Shown: positions 1 to 8,140 of the stretch, one piece after another | Layout: each line of letters begins with the position of its first letter | How positions within the stretch are numbered: position 1 is the stretch's first letter | From: an uncultured beta proteobacterium | GTDB lineage: Bacteria > Pseudomonadota > Gammaproteobacteria > Burkholderiales > Rhodocyclaceae | NCBI GenBank assembly: GCA_903916205.1 | Contig: CAIWVX010000039.1 | Coordinates: 1-17,735, forward strand | Direction: 5' to 3' | Length of the DNA: 17,735 nt | Translations under genes and position numbers: made by a program | The notes under the pieces: model-generated | Seen by the model: the letters and a program-made list of their open reading frames with translations, nothing else | Told to the model about the DNA's origin: nothing | Database searches by the model: none

Positions 1-1
1 G

Positions 2-106
2 CGTCATGCCGGTGCATGGGTGTTAAAGATCGCCACCGAGGCGATTGATTTATTCAGTGCGATCCGGGCGAGGAGCTTCATGCTGGCCCAAGCCATGTCT
101 CCGTAA
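2..106 (+). other. Possible 3' end of a truncated reading frame
   Basis: An open frame enters from the left edge and ends at a TAA at 104-106, giving about 34 residues. The stretch has no recognisable motif. It could be the tail of a gene that begins outside the window or chance open frame. A second open stretch without a start codon runs from 118 to a TAA at 268-270. The rest of 1-388 holds only the promoter of the next gene as far as can be seen. Confidence 0.2.
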
Positions 107-350
107 ACAGCGGGTGACCTCTCGGCAACGGCAAGGCGCACCTCGATGCGCTTGAGTGGGTTCGTGCAAAATTTGCCGAATTATCCGAATGCCATGAAAA
201 AAACCGTATCGGTGTCGATTCGACGACTCGGCAATCTCTCGTCACTTTAATTTCCGCACCAAAAATGTAAAAAAATATCGTCCGGCAGACTGGGAGAATT
301 TCAATCGCGGAATTTGGGCTCACTTTGCCGGTGGTATTTGACTTGGGCTG

Positions 351-359
351 TGGTAGAAT
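351..359 (+). promoter_or_regulatory. Extended -10 promoter of typA
   Basis: TGGTAGAAT is an extended -10 element (TGn followed by TAGAAT at 354-359). It predicts a start of transcription near 366 and a leader of about 23 nt before the typA ATG. No good -35 lies at 17 nt spacing. A TTGACT at 338-343 is only 10 nt away, too close to pair. A weak purine-rich ribosome site, AAGAAG, lies at 373-378. Confidence 0.5.
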
Positions 360-388
360 CGCCCCCTTTTTCAAGAAGTTAGCCCTTT

Positions 389-2233
389 ATGTCCCGTTCT
401 GTTCGTAATATCGCCATCATTGCTCACGTCGACCATGGCAAGACGACTCTCGTCGATAAATTGCTGCATCAGGCGGGTAGCTTCTCAGCTCACCAGCACA
501 TCGCCGAACGTGTGATGGACTCGAATGATCTGGAAAAAGAGCGGGGAATTACCATTCTCGCCAAGAATCTGGCTGTCGATTACCAAGGCGTGCATATCAA
601 TATTGTCGATACCCCAGGTCATGCTGACTTCGGCGGTGAGGTCGAGCGCGTGTTGTCGATGGTCGATGGTGTTCTGTTATTGGTCGATGCCGTCGAAGGG
701 CCGATGCCGCAAACGCGCTTTGTGACTAAGAAAGCACTTGCGCTGGGCCTCAAGCCGATTGTGGTGATTAATAAAATAGACCGCGATGGGGCGCGCCCTG
801 ATTGGGTGGTCGATTGCACCTTTGATCTGTTTGACAAACTCGGTGCGACTGACGAGCAGCTTGATTTTCCGGTGATTTACGCTTCGGCGATTAACGGTTA
901 CGCAACGCGCGATCTGGATCAGACTTCGCCGGATATGCGTCCGATGTTTGATGCCATTCTTGAACACGTTCCCCCTCCCCACGCGGATGAAATTGACGGG
1001 CCGCTACAGTTGCAGATTTCCGCCCTTGATTACTCAACCTATGTGGGTCGCATCGGCATTGGCCGCATTCAGCGCGGTCGTCTGAAACCAGCACAGCCGA
1101 TCACCGTGATGTACGGTCAGGCGGATGCTGAAGGTAAATTTGAGCACGGCAATCCGAAATTAGCCAAGATCAATCAGGTCTTTGGTTTCCGAGGGATTGA
1201 GCGGGTTCCACTGGAAGAAGCCGTGGCTGGTGACATCGTGCTGGTCACTGGCATTGAAGACCTTTCAATTGGCTGTACGATCACCGATAAAGACCAGCCT
1301 GAAGCCTTGCCGATGCTCAAGATTGACGAGCCGACACTGAACATGACCTTTATGGTCAACAATTCGCCGTATGCGGGGACTGAAGGCAAGTTTGTGACCA
1401 GCCGCCAGATCCGCGAGCGTTTGAACAAAGAGTTGCTCACCAATATGGCGCTGCGCGTCGAAGAAACCAGTGAAACGGATTCCTTTCTGGTTTCCGGGCG
1501 TGGCGAACTGCATTTGACGATTCTGCTCGAAACCATGCGGCGTGAAGGTTTTGAGCTGGCCGTTGGGCGTCCGAAGGTGATCTACAAGATGATTAATGGC
1601 GTTGAGTCTGAACCTTACGAAATGCTCACGCTGGATGTTGAAGAAGCACATCAGGGCGGCATCATGGAGGCCCTCGGCTATCGCAAGGGCGATCTGGTCG
1701 ATATGGTTTCTGATGGTCGCGGTCGCGTCCGTCTTGAATACCGCATCCCGGCGCGTGGTCTGATCGGTTTCCAAGGCGAGTGCATGAATTTGACCCGGGG
1801 TACCGGCTTGATGAGCCATGTATTCGACGATTACGCGCCAGTCAAGGGCGATATCCCCGGTCGTCGCAATGGCGTGTTGATTTCTGCCGAACAAGGTGAG
1901 GCCGTGGCTTATGCGCTGTGGAAGCTGCAAGATCGTGGTCGCATGTTTGCCGTTCCGGGGGATCGTCTGTACGAAGGCATGATCATCGGGATTCATTCAC
2001 GCGATAACGATCTCGTGGTTAATCCGATCAAGGGCAAGCAACTGACTAACGTGCGTTCCTCCGGGACGGATGAAGCGGTGCGTTTGGTGCCGGCGGTTGA
2101 GGTGACGCTTGAAAGTGCCGTCGAATTTATTGATGACGACGAACTCGTTGAGATCACGCCCAAGAGCATCCGAATGCGCAAACGTCACCTTGTTGAGCAC
2201 GAACGTCGCCGCGCTTTGCGTAGCGAGGGTTAA
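389..2233 (+). CDS. typA: Translational GTPase TypA/BipA
   Basis: TypA/BipA is a ribosome-binding GTPase of the EF-G/LepA superfamily that supports ribosome assembly and adaptation to cold and stress. The 614 residues fit the family's usual length of about 600-615. G1 is AHVDHGKTT (residues 12-20), switch I ERGITI (51-56), G3 DTPGH (74-78) and G4 NKID (128-131). These are followed by the EF-Tu-like domain II, EF-G-like domains III and V, and the characteristic TypA C-terminal domain, including [13 protein letters not shown]. The ATG at 389 follows an extended -10 promoter by only about 30 nt and starts directly at the conserved N-terminus, so the start is secure. It is transcribed alone; the DNA after it is IS debris. 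Confidence 0.97.
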   Translation: MSRSVRNIAIIAHVDHGKTTLVDKLLHQAGSFSAHQHIAERVMDSNDLEKERGITILAKNLAVDYQGVHINIVDTPGHADFGGEVERVLSMVDGVLLLVDAVEGPMPQTRFVTKKALALGLKPIVVINKIDRDGARPDWVVDCTFDLFDKLGATDEQLDFPVIYASAINGYATRDLDQTSPDMRPMFDAILEHVPPPHADEIDGPLQLQISALDYSTYVGRIGIGRIQRGRLKPAQPITVMYGQADAEGKFEHGNPKLAKINQVFGFRGIERVPLEEAVAGDIVLVTGIEDLSIGCTITDKDQPEALPMLKIDEPTLNMTFMVNNSPYAGTEGKFVTSRQIRERLNKELLTNMALRVEETSETDSFLVSGRGELHLTILLETMRREGFELAVGRPKVIYKMINGVESEPYEMLTLDVEEAHQGGIMEALGYRKGDLVDMVSDGRGRVRLEYRIPARGLIGFQGECMNLTRGTGLMSHVFDDYAPVKGDIPGRRNGVLISAEQGEAVAYALWKLQDRGRMFAVPGDRLYEGMIIGIHSRDNDLVVNPIKGKQLTNVRSSGTDEAVRLVPAVEVTLESAVEFIDDDELVEITPKSIRMRKRHLVEHERRRALRSEG

Positions 2234-2356
2234 ATTTGTCGGCGTTTAGTCGTTTTACCAATCAGCGAGGGCATGGGAACACTCCCTAGTCTTACTGTGT
2301 TAAGTAAATTCAAATCCTGCCGATCACGAGGTATTCGATGTTGGCGGGAGAATGTT

Positions 2357-2589
2357 GTGGAAAACAAGGCCGAGTTTGAGCGTTATCTTGAGCATCTAAG
2401 CGAGGTATTGGGCCGTGCTGAGCGGAGTAGCGGCTTGAAAGACTATTGTCGTGGGTTGATGTGCCGATCGCGCGCAAGAGTATCGAACCGCTGGCGGCCT
2501 GTGCTGATCCCTAGCATATGACGTCGAAGCATTAATCGCTACACCACTTTGTGTCGACCTCGCCGTGGTTGCCCGAGTTCGACAGTTAA
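2357..2589 (+). pseudogene. IS701-family transposase, N-terminal remnant
   Basis: A GTG at 2357, six nt after a GGGAG ribosome site, opens a frame that reads VENKAEFERYLEHLSEVLGR and then SSGLKDYCRGL. This is the usual N-terminus of IS701-type DDE transposases. A one-base deletion near 2462 shifts the frame. Continuing from 2464 gives PIARKSIEPLAACADP, then a TAG at 2512, a TAA at 2533, the stretch SLHHFVSTSPW and a TAA at 2587. All of these match the order expected in the family, so this is one decayed gene. Only about 80 of some 400 residues remain, and the catalytic domain is missing. Family assignment is from recalled motifs and is fairly firm. Confidence 0.72.
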
Positions 2590-2636
2590 TCGCGTAAGTG
2601 GCTGATTGCTATAGACCAGTATTCAAAAAATGTGTA

Positions 2637-3093
2637 CTACAAAAGAGAACGTTGCTGTGGTTGCGTTGGTTTTTTGATATCCAGTGCGACAAAGACACGT
2701 TGATGCAGATCGGATAGTTTTGAGATTCCGTTGATCGGATTACTCTGCTTGTTGATGCGAATTTGATGCTGCTGAATGCACCGCAGCTGATCCAAGGCAT
2801 GTTTCGGCGACAGGCCGGTCTCGGCGGCCGTCAGCCGTGCGCATGACACGATAGAGGATCAGCGCTAGGAAGCAAATGCTGGCGTGGGCGCGAATGCGGT
2901 CCGGCAGGCGATAGAAAACCGGACCAATCTCGATCTCTGATTTGAGCATCCGAAAGCCCCGCTCGATATCCGCCAGCGACTTGTAGCGGCGAACCACCTC
3001 GGGCGGCGACAGATCCGGCGAATTGGTCACCAGCAGCAGTTTTCCGCCCATCAATTTGTCCAGAGCCAAGGCCTTCTCATCGGTGATGTTATT
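2637..3093 (-). pseudogene. IS1634-family (IS4 superfamily) transposase, C-terminal remnant
   Basis: Reading leftward from 3093, the frame gives NITDEKALALDKLMGGKLLL, then RYKSLADIERGFRMLKSE, where an E is followed six residues later by K as in the E-x6-K signature of IS4-superfamily transposases. RLPDRIRAHASICFLALILY follows. At about 2836-2842 the frame shifts; the new frame continues with RLTAAETGLSPKHALDQLR and a short basic tail ending in TAG at 2637-2639. About 150 C-terminal residues of an expected 500 or more remain. The upstream part is cut off exactly where the IS630 remnant ends, and it does not reappear on the far side of that remnant, so it was deleted rather than merely interrupted. 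Confidence 0.78.
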
Positions 3094-4112
3094 CTATTTA
3101 GCATTAGACAATGCTGTAATTATCCAGTCCCATCCAGAAATGCTTTTGACTCGTGCTGGATATTCTTCAAGCTCGCGCAGACCGGTCGCTAAATGTTCTT
3201 CAAGTGCATCAAGGCTTTTGAAGACGTGGTTGTGGAATTTCTTTTCTCGAAGTTCATCCCAGATGTGCTCCTGTGGATTCAGTTCGGGCGAGTAGGGCGG
3301 CAAAAATAACAGGCGTAAATTTTCGGCCAATCGAAAGTCCTTGGCCTTGTGCCATCCAGCACCGTCCAGCACCATGACGATGTTCTCATCCGGATGACGA
3401 CTGACGACCTCGTCGAGAACTATTTGCATGCATCCGGAATTGACGTTCGGCAATACCAAACTGTCAAAGCAACCATCCTGTGGGCTGACGACACCATAGG
3501 CTTAGGTGTATTGCTGCGTCACCATGGCGCGTACCAACGGCCTGTTCGGGCGGCGACACCAGCAGTAGTGCGTATCCGAGAGGCGTCCGAATCGCGTTTC
3601 ATCTTGAAACATCAGGCGCAACGGCTGTTGGTTATTCCAGTTGGCAAGGATTTCATCCAGGCGTTCCTGGAGTTTTTTTTCCAGTCTTCGCGCACTTCCG
3701 GCTTCCCTTTCGGGTGCACTGTGTCCGGCGCCAGCTTACGCCAACCATTACGCGCCAACATCCGATAGAGTGTGGACAGCGAAATTCCCTTGCCAAGCTT
3801 CTCTTCAACCTTGGCCTTCAACGGCGGCACGATGACAATCCCGCCCTCCATCGCGCCCGTTAGCACTTCATCCAGAATTTCCACGTCATGCTCACGATTC
3901 GTGTAGGCGCGATTGCGCAGTTCACGCTTAGAACGTGGCATCGCCTGCTCTTTGCGCGCCACCCTGCAAAAGCGAGTACGCATGTTGGTGGTCGCCTTAA
4001 TACTGCGACCAATCACCTACGCCGTCTGTTATATTGATAAACCCATTTTCAGCGGCAATAGCACGGCCTGCGCTACTCGGAGCTCTTCAGCCGTCTTTGC
4101 CGTCCGTCTCAA
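3094..4112 (-). pseudogene. IS630-family transposase, near full length but inactivated
   Basis: The reading frame can be rebuilt over about 339 codons, the usual IS630 length. The N-terminal helix-turn-helix reads TAEELRVAQAVLLPLKMGLS, but TAA (4029-4031) and TAG (4017-4019) interrupt it. The linker region leads to an A8 run (T8 at 3673-3680 on the plus strand) where a -1 shift is needed. The catalytic domain follows with FQDETRFG (first Asp, codon 3601-3603), VLDGAGWHK (second Asp) and PPYSPELNPQEHIWDEL (Glu), so the DDE triad is intact. A TAA at 3502-3504 replaces a codon within the catalytic domain, probably for Tyr. An ATG at 3941 could start a shorter product. Three in-frame stops make activity very unlikely. 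Confidence 0.85.
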
Positions 4113-4173
4113 TGCAGCTCAGTGCCAAAATGTTGATGTTGAAATTCATTTAAAACCACGCAAGGGGAAGTTC

Positions 4174-4260
4174 ATGAACATTATGACTGAAACGAATCCC
4201 TGTGGGATCACTCTCGGAATTAATCTTGCCAAGAACATCTTTGCCATCTATCGCGTATAG
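4174..4260 (+). pseudogene. IS110-family transposase, N-terminal fragment
   Basis: An ATG at 4174, four nt after a GGGGAAG ribosome site, starts a 28-residue frame containing ITLGINLAKNIFAIYRV and ending in TAG. This matches the N-terminus of IS110-type DEDD recombinases (consensus GIDLAKN-x-FAVH). In the consensus the Asp of GIDLAK is the first catalytic acidic residue; here it is Asn. No later IS110 domain follows, because ampD coding sequence begins at 4276. The fragment is short, but the block match and preserved ribosome site make the assignment reasonable. Confidence 0.65.
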
Positions 4261-4275
4261 AAAACAAGCGCAATT

Positions 4276-4827
4276 TCACTTTCTCCCCAGCCCATCGAGT
4301 CGTAGCCAATCAAAAAATGGCCCTGGGTCGGTCTTGCGTTCTGGAGCGATATCCGAATGTCCAACGACCGCTTCAATCGGAAAATACTCGCACAGAAGTT
4401 TTATCAACGCGATGAGCGACAGGTATTGGGCTTCTTCAAAAGGCGTGTCGTCACACCCTTCTAACTCGATTCCCAGCGAAAAATCATTGCATCGCTCGCG
4501 TCCCTTCCAGCACGACTTGCCAGCGTGCCACGCGCGCTTTTGGCATGAAACCAATTGAGTCAGCGTACCCTCGCGACGTATCAGGAAGTGTGCCGAGACG
4601 CGAAGTTTATGGATTTCTGAAAAATAAGGGTGCGCCTCGGGGTCAAGGGTATTGGTGAACAAGCGCACGATATCTTCACTGCCAAATTGGGCAGGCGGCA
4701 AACTGATCGCGTGGATAACAATTAATGAGACCGGTGTATTCGGGCGATTATCGCAATTGGGCGATTCGATACGCTGTGCCTCACGCACCCATCCGTCATC
4801 TGAAATTAAATTGGCGGCTTCTCTCAT
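4276..4827 (-). CDS. ampD: 1,6-anhydro-N-acetylmuramyl-L-alanine amidase AmpD
   Basis: AmpD is a cytoplasmic zinc amidase that removes the peptide from anhydro-muropeptides during cell-wall recycling; in many bacteria its loss derepresses AmpC beta-lactamase. The 183 residues match the family. Expected zinc ligands are H39 (VIHAISLP), H157 (GHSDIAP) and D167 (KTDPGP), with E121 (GIELEG) and K165 in the catalytic positions of the E. coli enzyme. The ATG at 4827 lies 12 nt after the pilR stop, so it is the last gene of the PP0621-pilS-pilR-ampD operon. Its 3' end is 15 nt from an IS110 remnant, yet the C-terminus (DPGPFFDWLRLDGLGRK) looks complete. No ampR or beta-lactamase gene is in the window. 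Confidence 0.95.
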   Translation of the reverse strand: MREAANLISDDGWVREAQRIESPNCDNRPNTPVSLIVIHAISLPPAQFGSEDIVRLFTNTLDPEAHPYFSEIHKLRVSAHFLIRREGTLTQLVSCQKRAWHAGKSCWKGRERCNDFSLGIELEGCDDTPFEEAQYLSLIALIKLLCEYFPIEAVVGHSDIAPERKTDPGPFFDWLRLDGLGRK

Positions 4828-4839
4828 CAGGAAAAACCT

Positions 4840-6216
4840 TCATTCTTCTTCAATGCCGAGCCGTTCAATGCGATAACGCAAAGAACGGAAGCTCACGCCC
4901 ATCAGCCTCGCCGCCGCCGTGCGATTAAAGCCGGTTTTCGCCAAGGCTTCGCGAATCAACTGGCGCTCGACGCGGTTCATGTGATCATCAAGCGTCTCTC
5001 CATCGCGCCCCACGCCCTCACCAATTTCTGAGTCAGCCGACAGTTGAAGATCATCCGGCGTGACCTTTCCGTCGTGACATAAGGCAGTTGCTCGTTCAAT
5101 GATGTTTTCAAGCTCACGCACATTGCCGGGGTAAGAATAGGCCATCAAGGCGCGCTGGGCTTCAGCGGTAATTTCGGGGGGATTAGTACGGCTTATGCGC
5201 AAAATAGCCGCGTCAACCAATAAAGGAATATCTTCTTGGCGCTCTCGCAATGCAGGGATTTTTAGCTCGATGACATTCAGCCGATAATAGAGATCTTGGC
5301 GAAAGCTGGCGGCATCAACGCAGGCTTTGAGCTTCTGATGTGTGGCCGAAATGATGCGGACATCGACGACTTCTTCGATGGTGCAGCCCAGCTTGCGCAC
5401 CTTTTTTTCCTGAATGGCACGCAATAGTTTGACTTGCATAATCAACGGCAAATCGGCCACTTCATCAAGAAAAAGTGTTCCGCCGTTGGCCGCCTGAAAA
5501 AAACCGTCATGATCGTGATCCGCCCCGGTAAACGCGCCTTTTCGATGGCCGAAAAACTCGCTCTCCATCAGGTTTTCAGGAATCGCCCCGCAATTCACCG
5601 GGATAAAGGGCGCGTCATGGCGAGAGCTTTGGCGGTGAATGAGTCGCGCCGCCAGTTCTTTGCCACACCCGGACTCGCCCGAAATGTAAACCGGCGCTTG
5701 ACTACGCGCTAGCTTGCCAATCATCTCGCGCACAGACGCCATGGCCGCAGACTGCCCGATAAGCTGGCCGGTGGTTCCGAGATCGGTTTCTGCCGCTTCA
5801 AGCCGCTCCTCGGCACGCGGCAATTTGATCGCCGATTTGATCAAGGCGCGTAACTGAGCCAGTGCCACGGGTTTAGACAGGTAATCGAAAGCCCCCGCTT
5901 TGAGTGCGGCCACGGCATTATCCGCACTGCCAAAAGCGGTGATTACGGCGACCGGCGTTTCGCCGTAATTTTTGCCAATCAAACGCACAATTTCAAGACC
6001 TTCGCCATCAGGAAGTCGCATGTCAGTCAAGCACAAACTGTACGGCTCGCGCTCAAGACATTTTGTGGCCTCAGCCACCGAGCCGACGCAATCGGCTGAC
6101 AGGCCCATTTTAGCCAGCGTCAAGTCTAAAAGTTCACGAATGTCCGCCTCATCATCGACGATCAACACCCGCCCCGGACGAGGTCGCAGACGACGATCTA
6201 TCTTGGTTACTGGCAT
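4840..6216 (-). CDS. pilR: Sigma-54-dependent response regulator, PilR type
   Basis: This NtrC-class activator is expected to be phosphorylated by the adjacent PilS-type kinase and to drive sigma-54 promoters, classically that of the major pilin gene pilA. Numbering from the ATG at 6216 (458 residues): receiver domain 16-130 with acidic pair D21/D22, phosphoacceptor D65 and K115; AAA+ domain with Walker A GESGCGKE (180-187), the sigma-54 contact loop GAFTGA (227-232) and Walker [10 protein letters not shown] (245-253); Fis-type helix-turn-helix [20 protein letters not shown] (431-450). The 6216 start is chosen over an in-frame TTG at 6240 because a strong AGGGAGGT lies 7 nt before it. It overlaps the pilS end by 10 nt. 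No pilin gene is present here, so the PilR name rests on the pairing and the neighbours. Confidence 0.9.
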   Translation of the reverse strand: MPVTKIDRRLRPRPGRVLIVDDEADIRELLDLTLAKMGLSADCVGSVAEATKCLEREPYSLCLTDMRLPDGEGLEIVRLIGKNYGETPVAVITAFGSADNAVAALKAGAFDYLSKPVALAQLRALIKSAIKLPRAEERLEAAETDLGTTGQLIGQSAAMASVREMIGKLARSQAPVYISGESGCGKELAARLIHRQSSRHDAPFIPVNCGAIPENLMESEFFGHRKGAFTGADHDHDGFFQAANGGTLFLDEVADLPLIMQVKLLRAIQEKKVRKLGCTIEEVVDVRIISATHQKLKACVDAASFRQDLYYRLNVIELKIPALRERQEDIPLLVDAAILRISRTNPPEITAEAQRALMAYSYPGNVRELENIIERATALCHDGKVTPDDLQLSADSEIGEGVGRDGETLDDHMNRVERQLIREALAKTGFNRTAAARLMGVSFRSLRYRIERLGIEEE

Positions 6217-7805
6217 TCGACAGACCTCCCTGAAATACAAAAATCAGCCCCTTGTTGGCTTTCTAATAACTCAAGCTGCGCCCCATTCGCTTCACATAAT
6301 TCCCGCGCGATGTATAGCCCAAGGCCGGAGCCTTGGCTATGTGTGGTAAAAAAAGGCTCAAACACCTGCTCTCGACCTTTTTGATCGACGCCCGGGCCGT
6401 CATCGACCACATGTAAATTGACCCAGCCTGCCTGTCCGGCGTCGCTGACCTGAAAACGAATGCTGCCCTCTAATGTTTTGCAGTATCGCAAGGCATTCCC
6501 GAGCAAATTCCACAGCACTTGGTGCAAGTGGGCGCGATCAAAAAATAGTTTTGCCACACCCGAAAACTCGAACTGCACTACGCCCGCAGCTACTTTTTCC
6601 TGAAGTGCATAGTCGTCAACGAGAATAGGCAAAGTTTGGCGCAAATCAATCAGCTCACGCTGCATTCGATCCCGCTGCCCCAGCTCAAGAATGTCACTGA
6701 CAATGCGTTCAACCCGCTGCACGTTATCCAGAACAATCCGCAAAAGCCGCATACTGCTCGGCTCTTGGTTTTCTTCCTGCAATAATTGTCCGGCATGATT
6801 GATGGCCGAAATCGGATTACGTATTTCGTGGGCAATATTCGCCGTCAGCCGACCGAGCGCCGCTAACTTTAATTGCCGCGCCTGCTCCTGTAAGCGCCCC
6901 ATGTCTTCGAGAAAAACTAGGACATCGCTCTCTGAACTTTCAGTTGAAACGAAGCGCGCCCGCAATTGCAATCCGCTGGCGTAAACTGAGATCGGCTCCG
7001 ATTTATTGGTTGCATCCTTGCACCACTCGGCAAAACTCAGCGCCAGCTCCGTAGAATAGTTAGCCAGTATGTTTTCTGAGGTATTGCGAAGACCAAGTAA
7101 TTGTTCGGCACGCGGGTTGTGCTGTTTGACCCACCCGCTTCGATTGAGCAGCAAAACACCATCCTGCATTTCTTCAATGATCCGCTGGCTGATCAAGGTC
7201 TGGTTTTGCAGATCTACGCCGCGTTTATGCGCCAGCACTTCATTGGCGAGGACTTTTCGTGCCAGTAATCGCGCTGAACTTGCCACGCCAAAGAACCCCG
7301 CGCTGAATAGACCCGCCTGAAAAAAATCGACTGTTTCAAAATCCAAAGTCATAGACAGATAGGCTTGCTGAAACAGTACGGCAAGCGTCGCAACCGCCGC
7401 GTAGAACAAGACTTGACGTCCCTGCCCGACCACTCCGGCACCCGCCAGAGTGACCAGCATCATCGTCCCGAGGCCACTGCGTAAACCGCCGCCGGTATGA
7501 ATCAACAAGGTCAGCACCAAAATATCCGTCAGCACATGCAGACTGAGCTGCGTATTGAAGCTGAAACGCCGTCGATAGTAATGAAAAGCCACCAGTGAAG
7601 CGGTCGTTGAAAGCAGATAAAAGCTGGTTAAAGCGACTTGAAAAGGCCCTTGATCCTGAGTGAGAATCGATAATGACAAAGGATAAAATAGGGATGAGGA
7701 AAAAAGAATCGCCGAAATGCAGAAGCGATAAAAATTGAAATATCGCAGTGATTTCCAGTAGGTTTCGGAGTACGGATACGCCATAGGCTCCACGCTATTC
7801 ACCAT
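6207..7805 (-). CDS. pilS: Membrane sensor histidine kinase, PilS type
   Basis: This 532-residue kinase has about six hydrophobic segments in its N-terminal third (roughly 24-44, 56-76, 86-104, 112-128, 131-150 and 160-180). A PAS domain follows at about 205-300, with IIEEMQDGVLLLNRSG as its opening. The HisKA H-box is IAHEIRNP with phosphoacceptor H326. The ATPase domain has N-box NLLGNALRY (433-441), G1 DDGPGV (468-473) and G2 GSGLGLYIA (492-500). This is the classic PilS architecture. The stop TAA at 6207-6209 lies inside the pilR start region. The ATG at 7805 is 6 nt from the upstream stop but lacks a good ribosome site. M8, at 7784, has a close GGAG and is an alternative start. The signal sensed is unknown; in Pseudomonas PilS responds to pilin level in the membrane. 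Confidence 0.92.
   Translation of the reverse strand: MVNSVEPMAYPYSETYWKSLRYFNFYRFCISAILFSSSLFYPLSLSILTQDQGPFQVALTSFYLLSTTASLVAFHYYRRRFSFNTQLSLHVLTDILVLTLLIHTGGGLRSGLGTMMLVTLAGAGVVGQGRQVLFYAAVATLAVLFQQAYLSMTLDFETVDFFQAGLFSAGFFGVASSARLLARKVLANEVLAHKRGVDLQNQTLISQRIIEEMQDGVLLLNRSGWVKQHNPRAEQLLGLRNTSENILANYSTELALSFAEWCKDATNKSEPISVYASGLQLRARFVSTESSESDVLVFLEDMGRLQEQARQLKLAALGRLTANIAHEIRNPISAINHAGQLLQEENQEPSSMRLLRIVLDNVQRVERIVSDILELGQRDRMQRELIDLRQTLPILVDDYALQEKVAAGVVQFEFSGVAKLFFDRAHLHQVLWNLLGNALRYCKTLEGSIRFQVSDAGQAGWVNLHVVDDGPGVDQKGREQVFEPFFTTHSQGSGLGLYIARELCEANGAQLELLESQQGADFCISGRSVECQ
6224..6231 (-). promoter_or_regulatory. Ribosome binding site of pilR, inside the pilS 3' end
   Basis: AGGGAGGT on the minus strand ends 7 nt before the ATG at 6216. 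It fixes the pilR start and lies within the pilS coding sequence, so kinase and regulator are likely translationally coupled. Confidence 0.75.
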
Positions 7806-7811
7806 GCCAGA

Positions 7812-8060
7812 TCAATCCGATTCGGAGTCTGCCGATTTTGCGGAATTCGCTTGCTGTCGGTGAGCACTGCAACAGTAATAATGGCCCTGAGTCAGAATGC
7901 TTTCGCTGATGGGTTGATTGACGCCACAGTAGGCACATTTAACCATCTGCTCCGCCGTCTGTGGCGTTGATGCGGGCTGAACATTTCTGCGCGAAGACTG
8001 AAATTTTCGTAGCCCCAGCAAAACGGCGCAAACCAGCAGGAACAAGAGCAACAATCTCAT
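7812..8060 (-). CDS. PP0621-family small membrane-anchored Cys-rich protein
   Basis: Using the ATG at 8060, this gives 82 residues. An N-terminal hydrophobic anchor (LLLLFLLVCAVLLGL, about 3-17) is followed by basic residues and a polar linker. A compact Cys motif comes next: C42-x2-C45, then C63, C64 and H67, suggesting a zinc-ribbon-like metal site on the cytosolic side. An in-frame TTG at 8096 would add 12 residues but would spoil the membrane anchor, so it is less likely. The gene resembles the PP0621 family, which I recall being found next to pilSR/ampD in betaproteobacteria. Its stop is 6 nt before pilS, so it is probably the first gene of that operon. Its function is unknown. Confidence 0.8.
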   Translation of the reverse strand: MRLLLLFLLVCAVLLGLRKFQSSRRNVQPASTPQTAEQMVKCAYCGVNQPISESILTQGHYYCCSAHRQQANSAKSADSESD

Positions 8061-8140
8061 GGTGCGCCCCGACGAAGCCGGACGGGTCGAAAACAAACAG
8101 CGCTTCGATATGAGTTTAGCGAGTCCACGTAGAGATCAGC

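Noticed and set aside
78..374. 98-residue minus-strand open frame in the leader of typA
   Set aside because: It covers the typA promoter, has low-complexity composition and no ribosome site or motif.
1265..1996. 243-residue open frame on the minus strand inside typA
   Set aside because: It lies opposite the well-conserved typA coding sequence, lacks recognisable motifs and is explained by codon bias of the real gene.
2273..2521. Plus-strand 82-residue open frame taken as a novel small protein
   Set aside because: Its middle part is the IS701 transposase N-terminus and its ends are out-of-frame sequence caused by a one-base deletion.
3349..3768. 139-residue plus-strand open frame over the IS630 remnant
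   Set aside because: It is antisense to the clear DDE-transposase reading frame.
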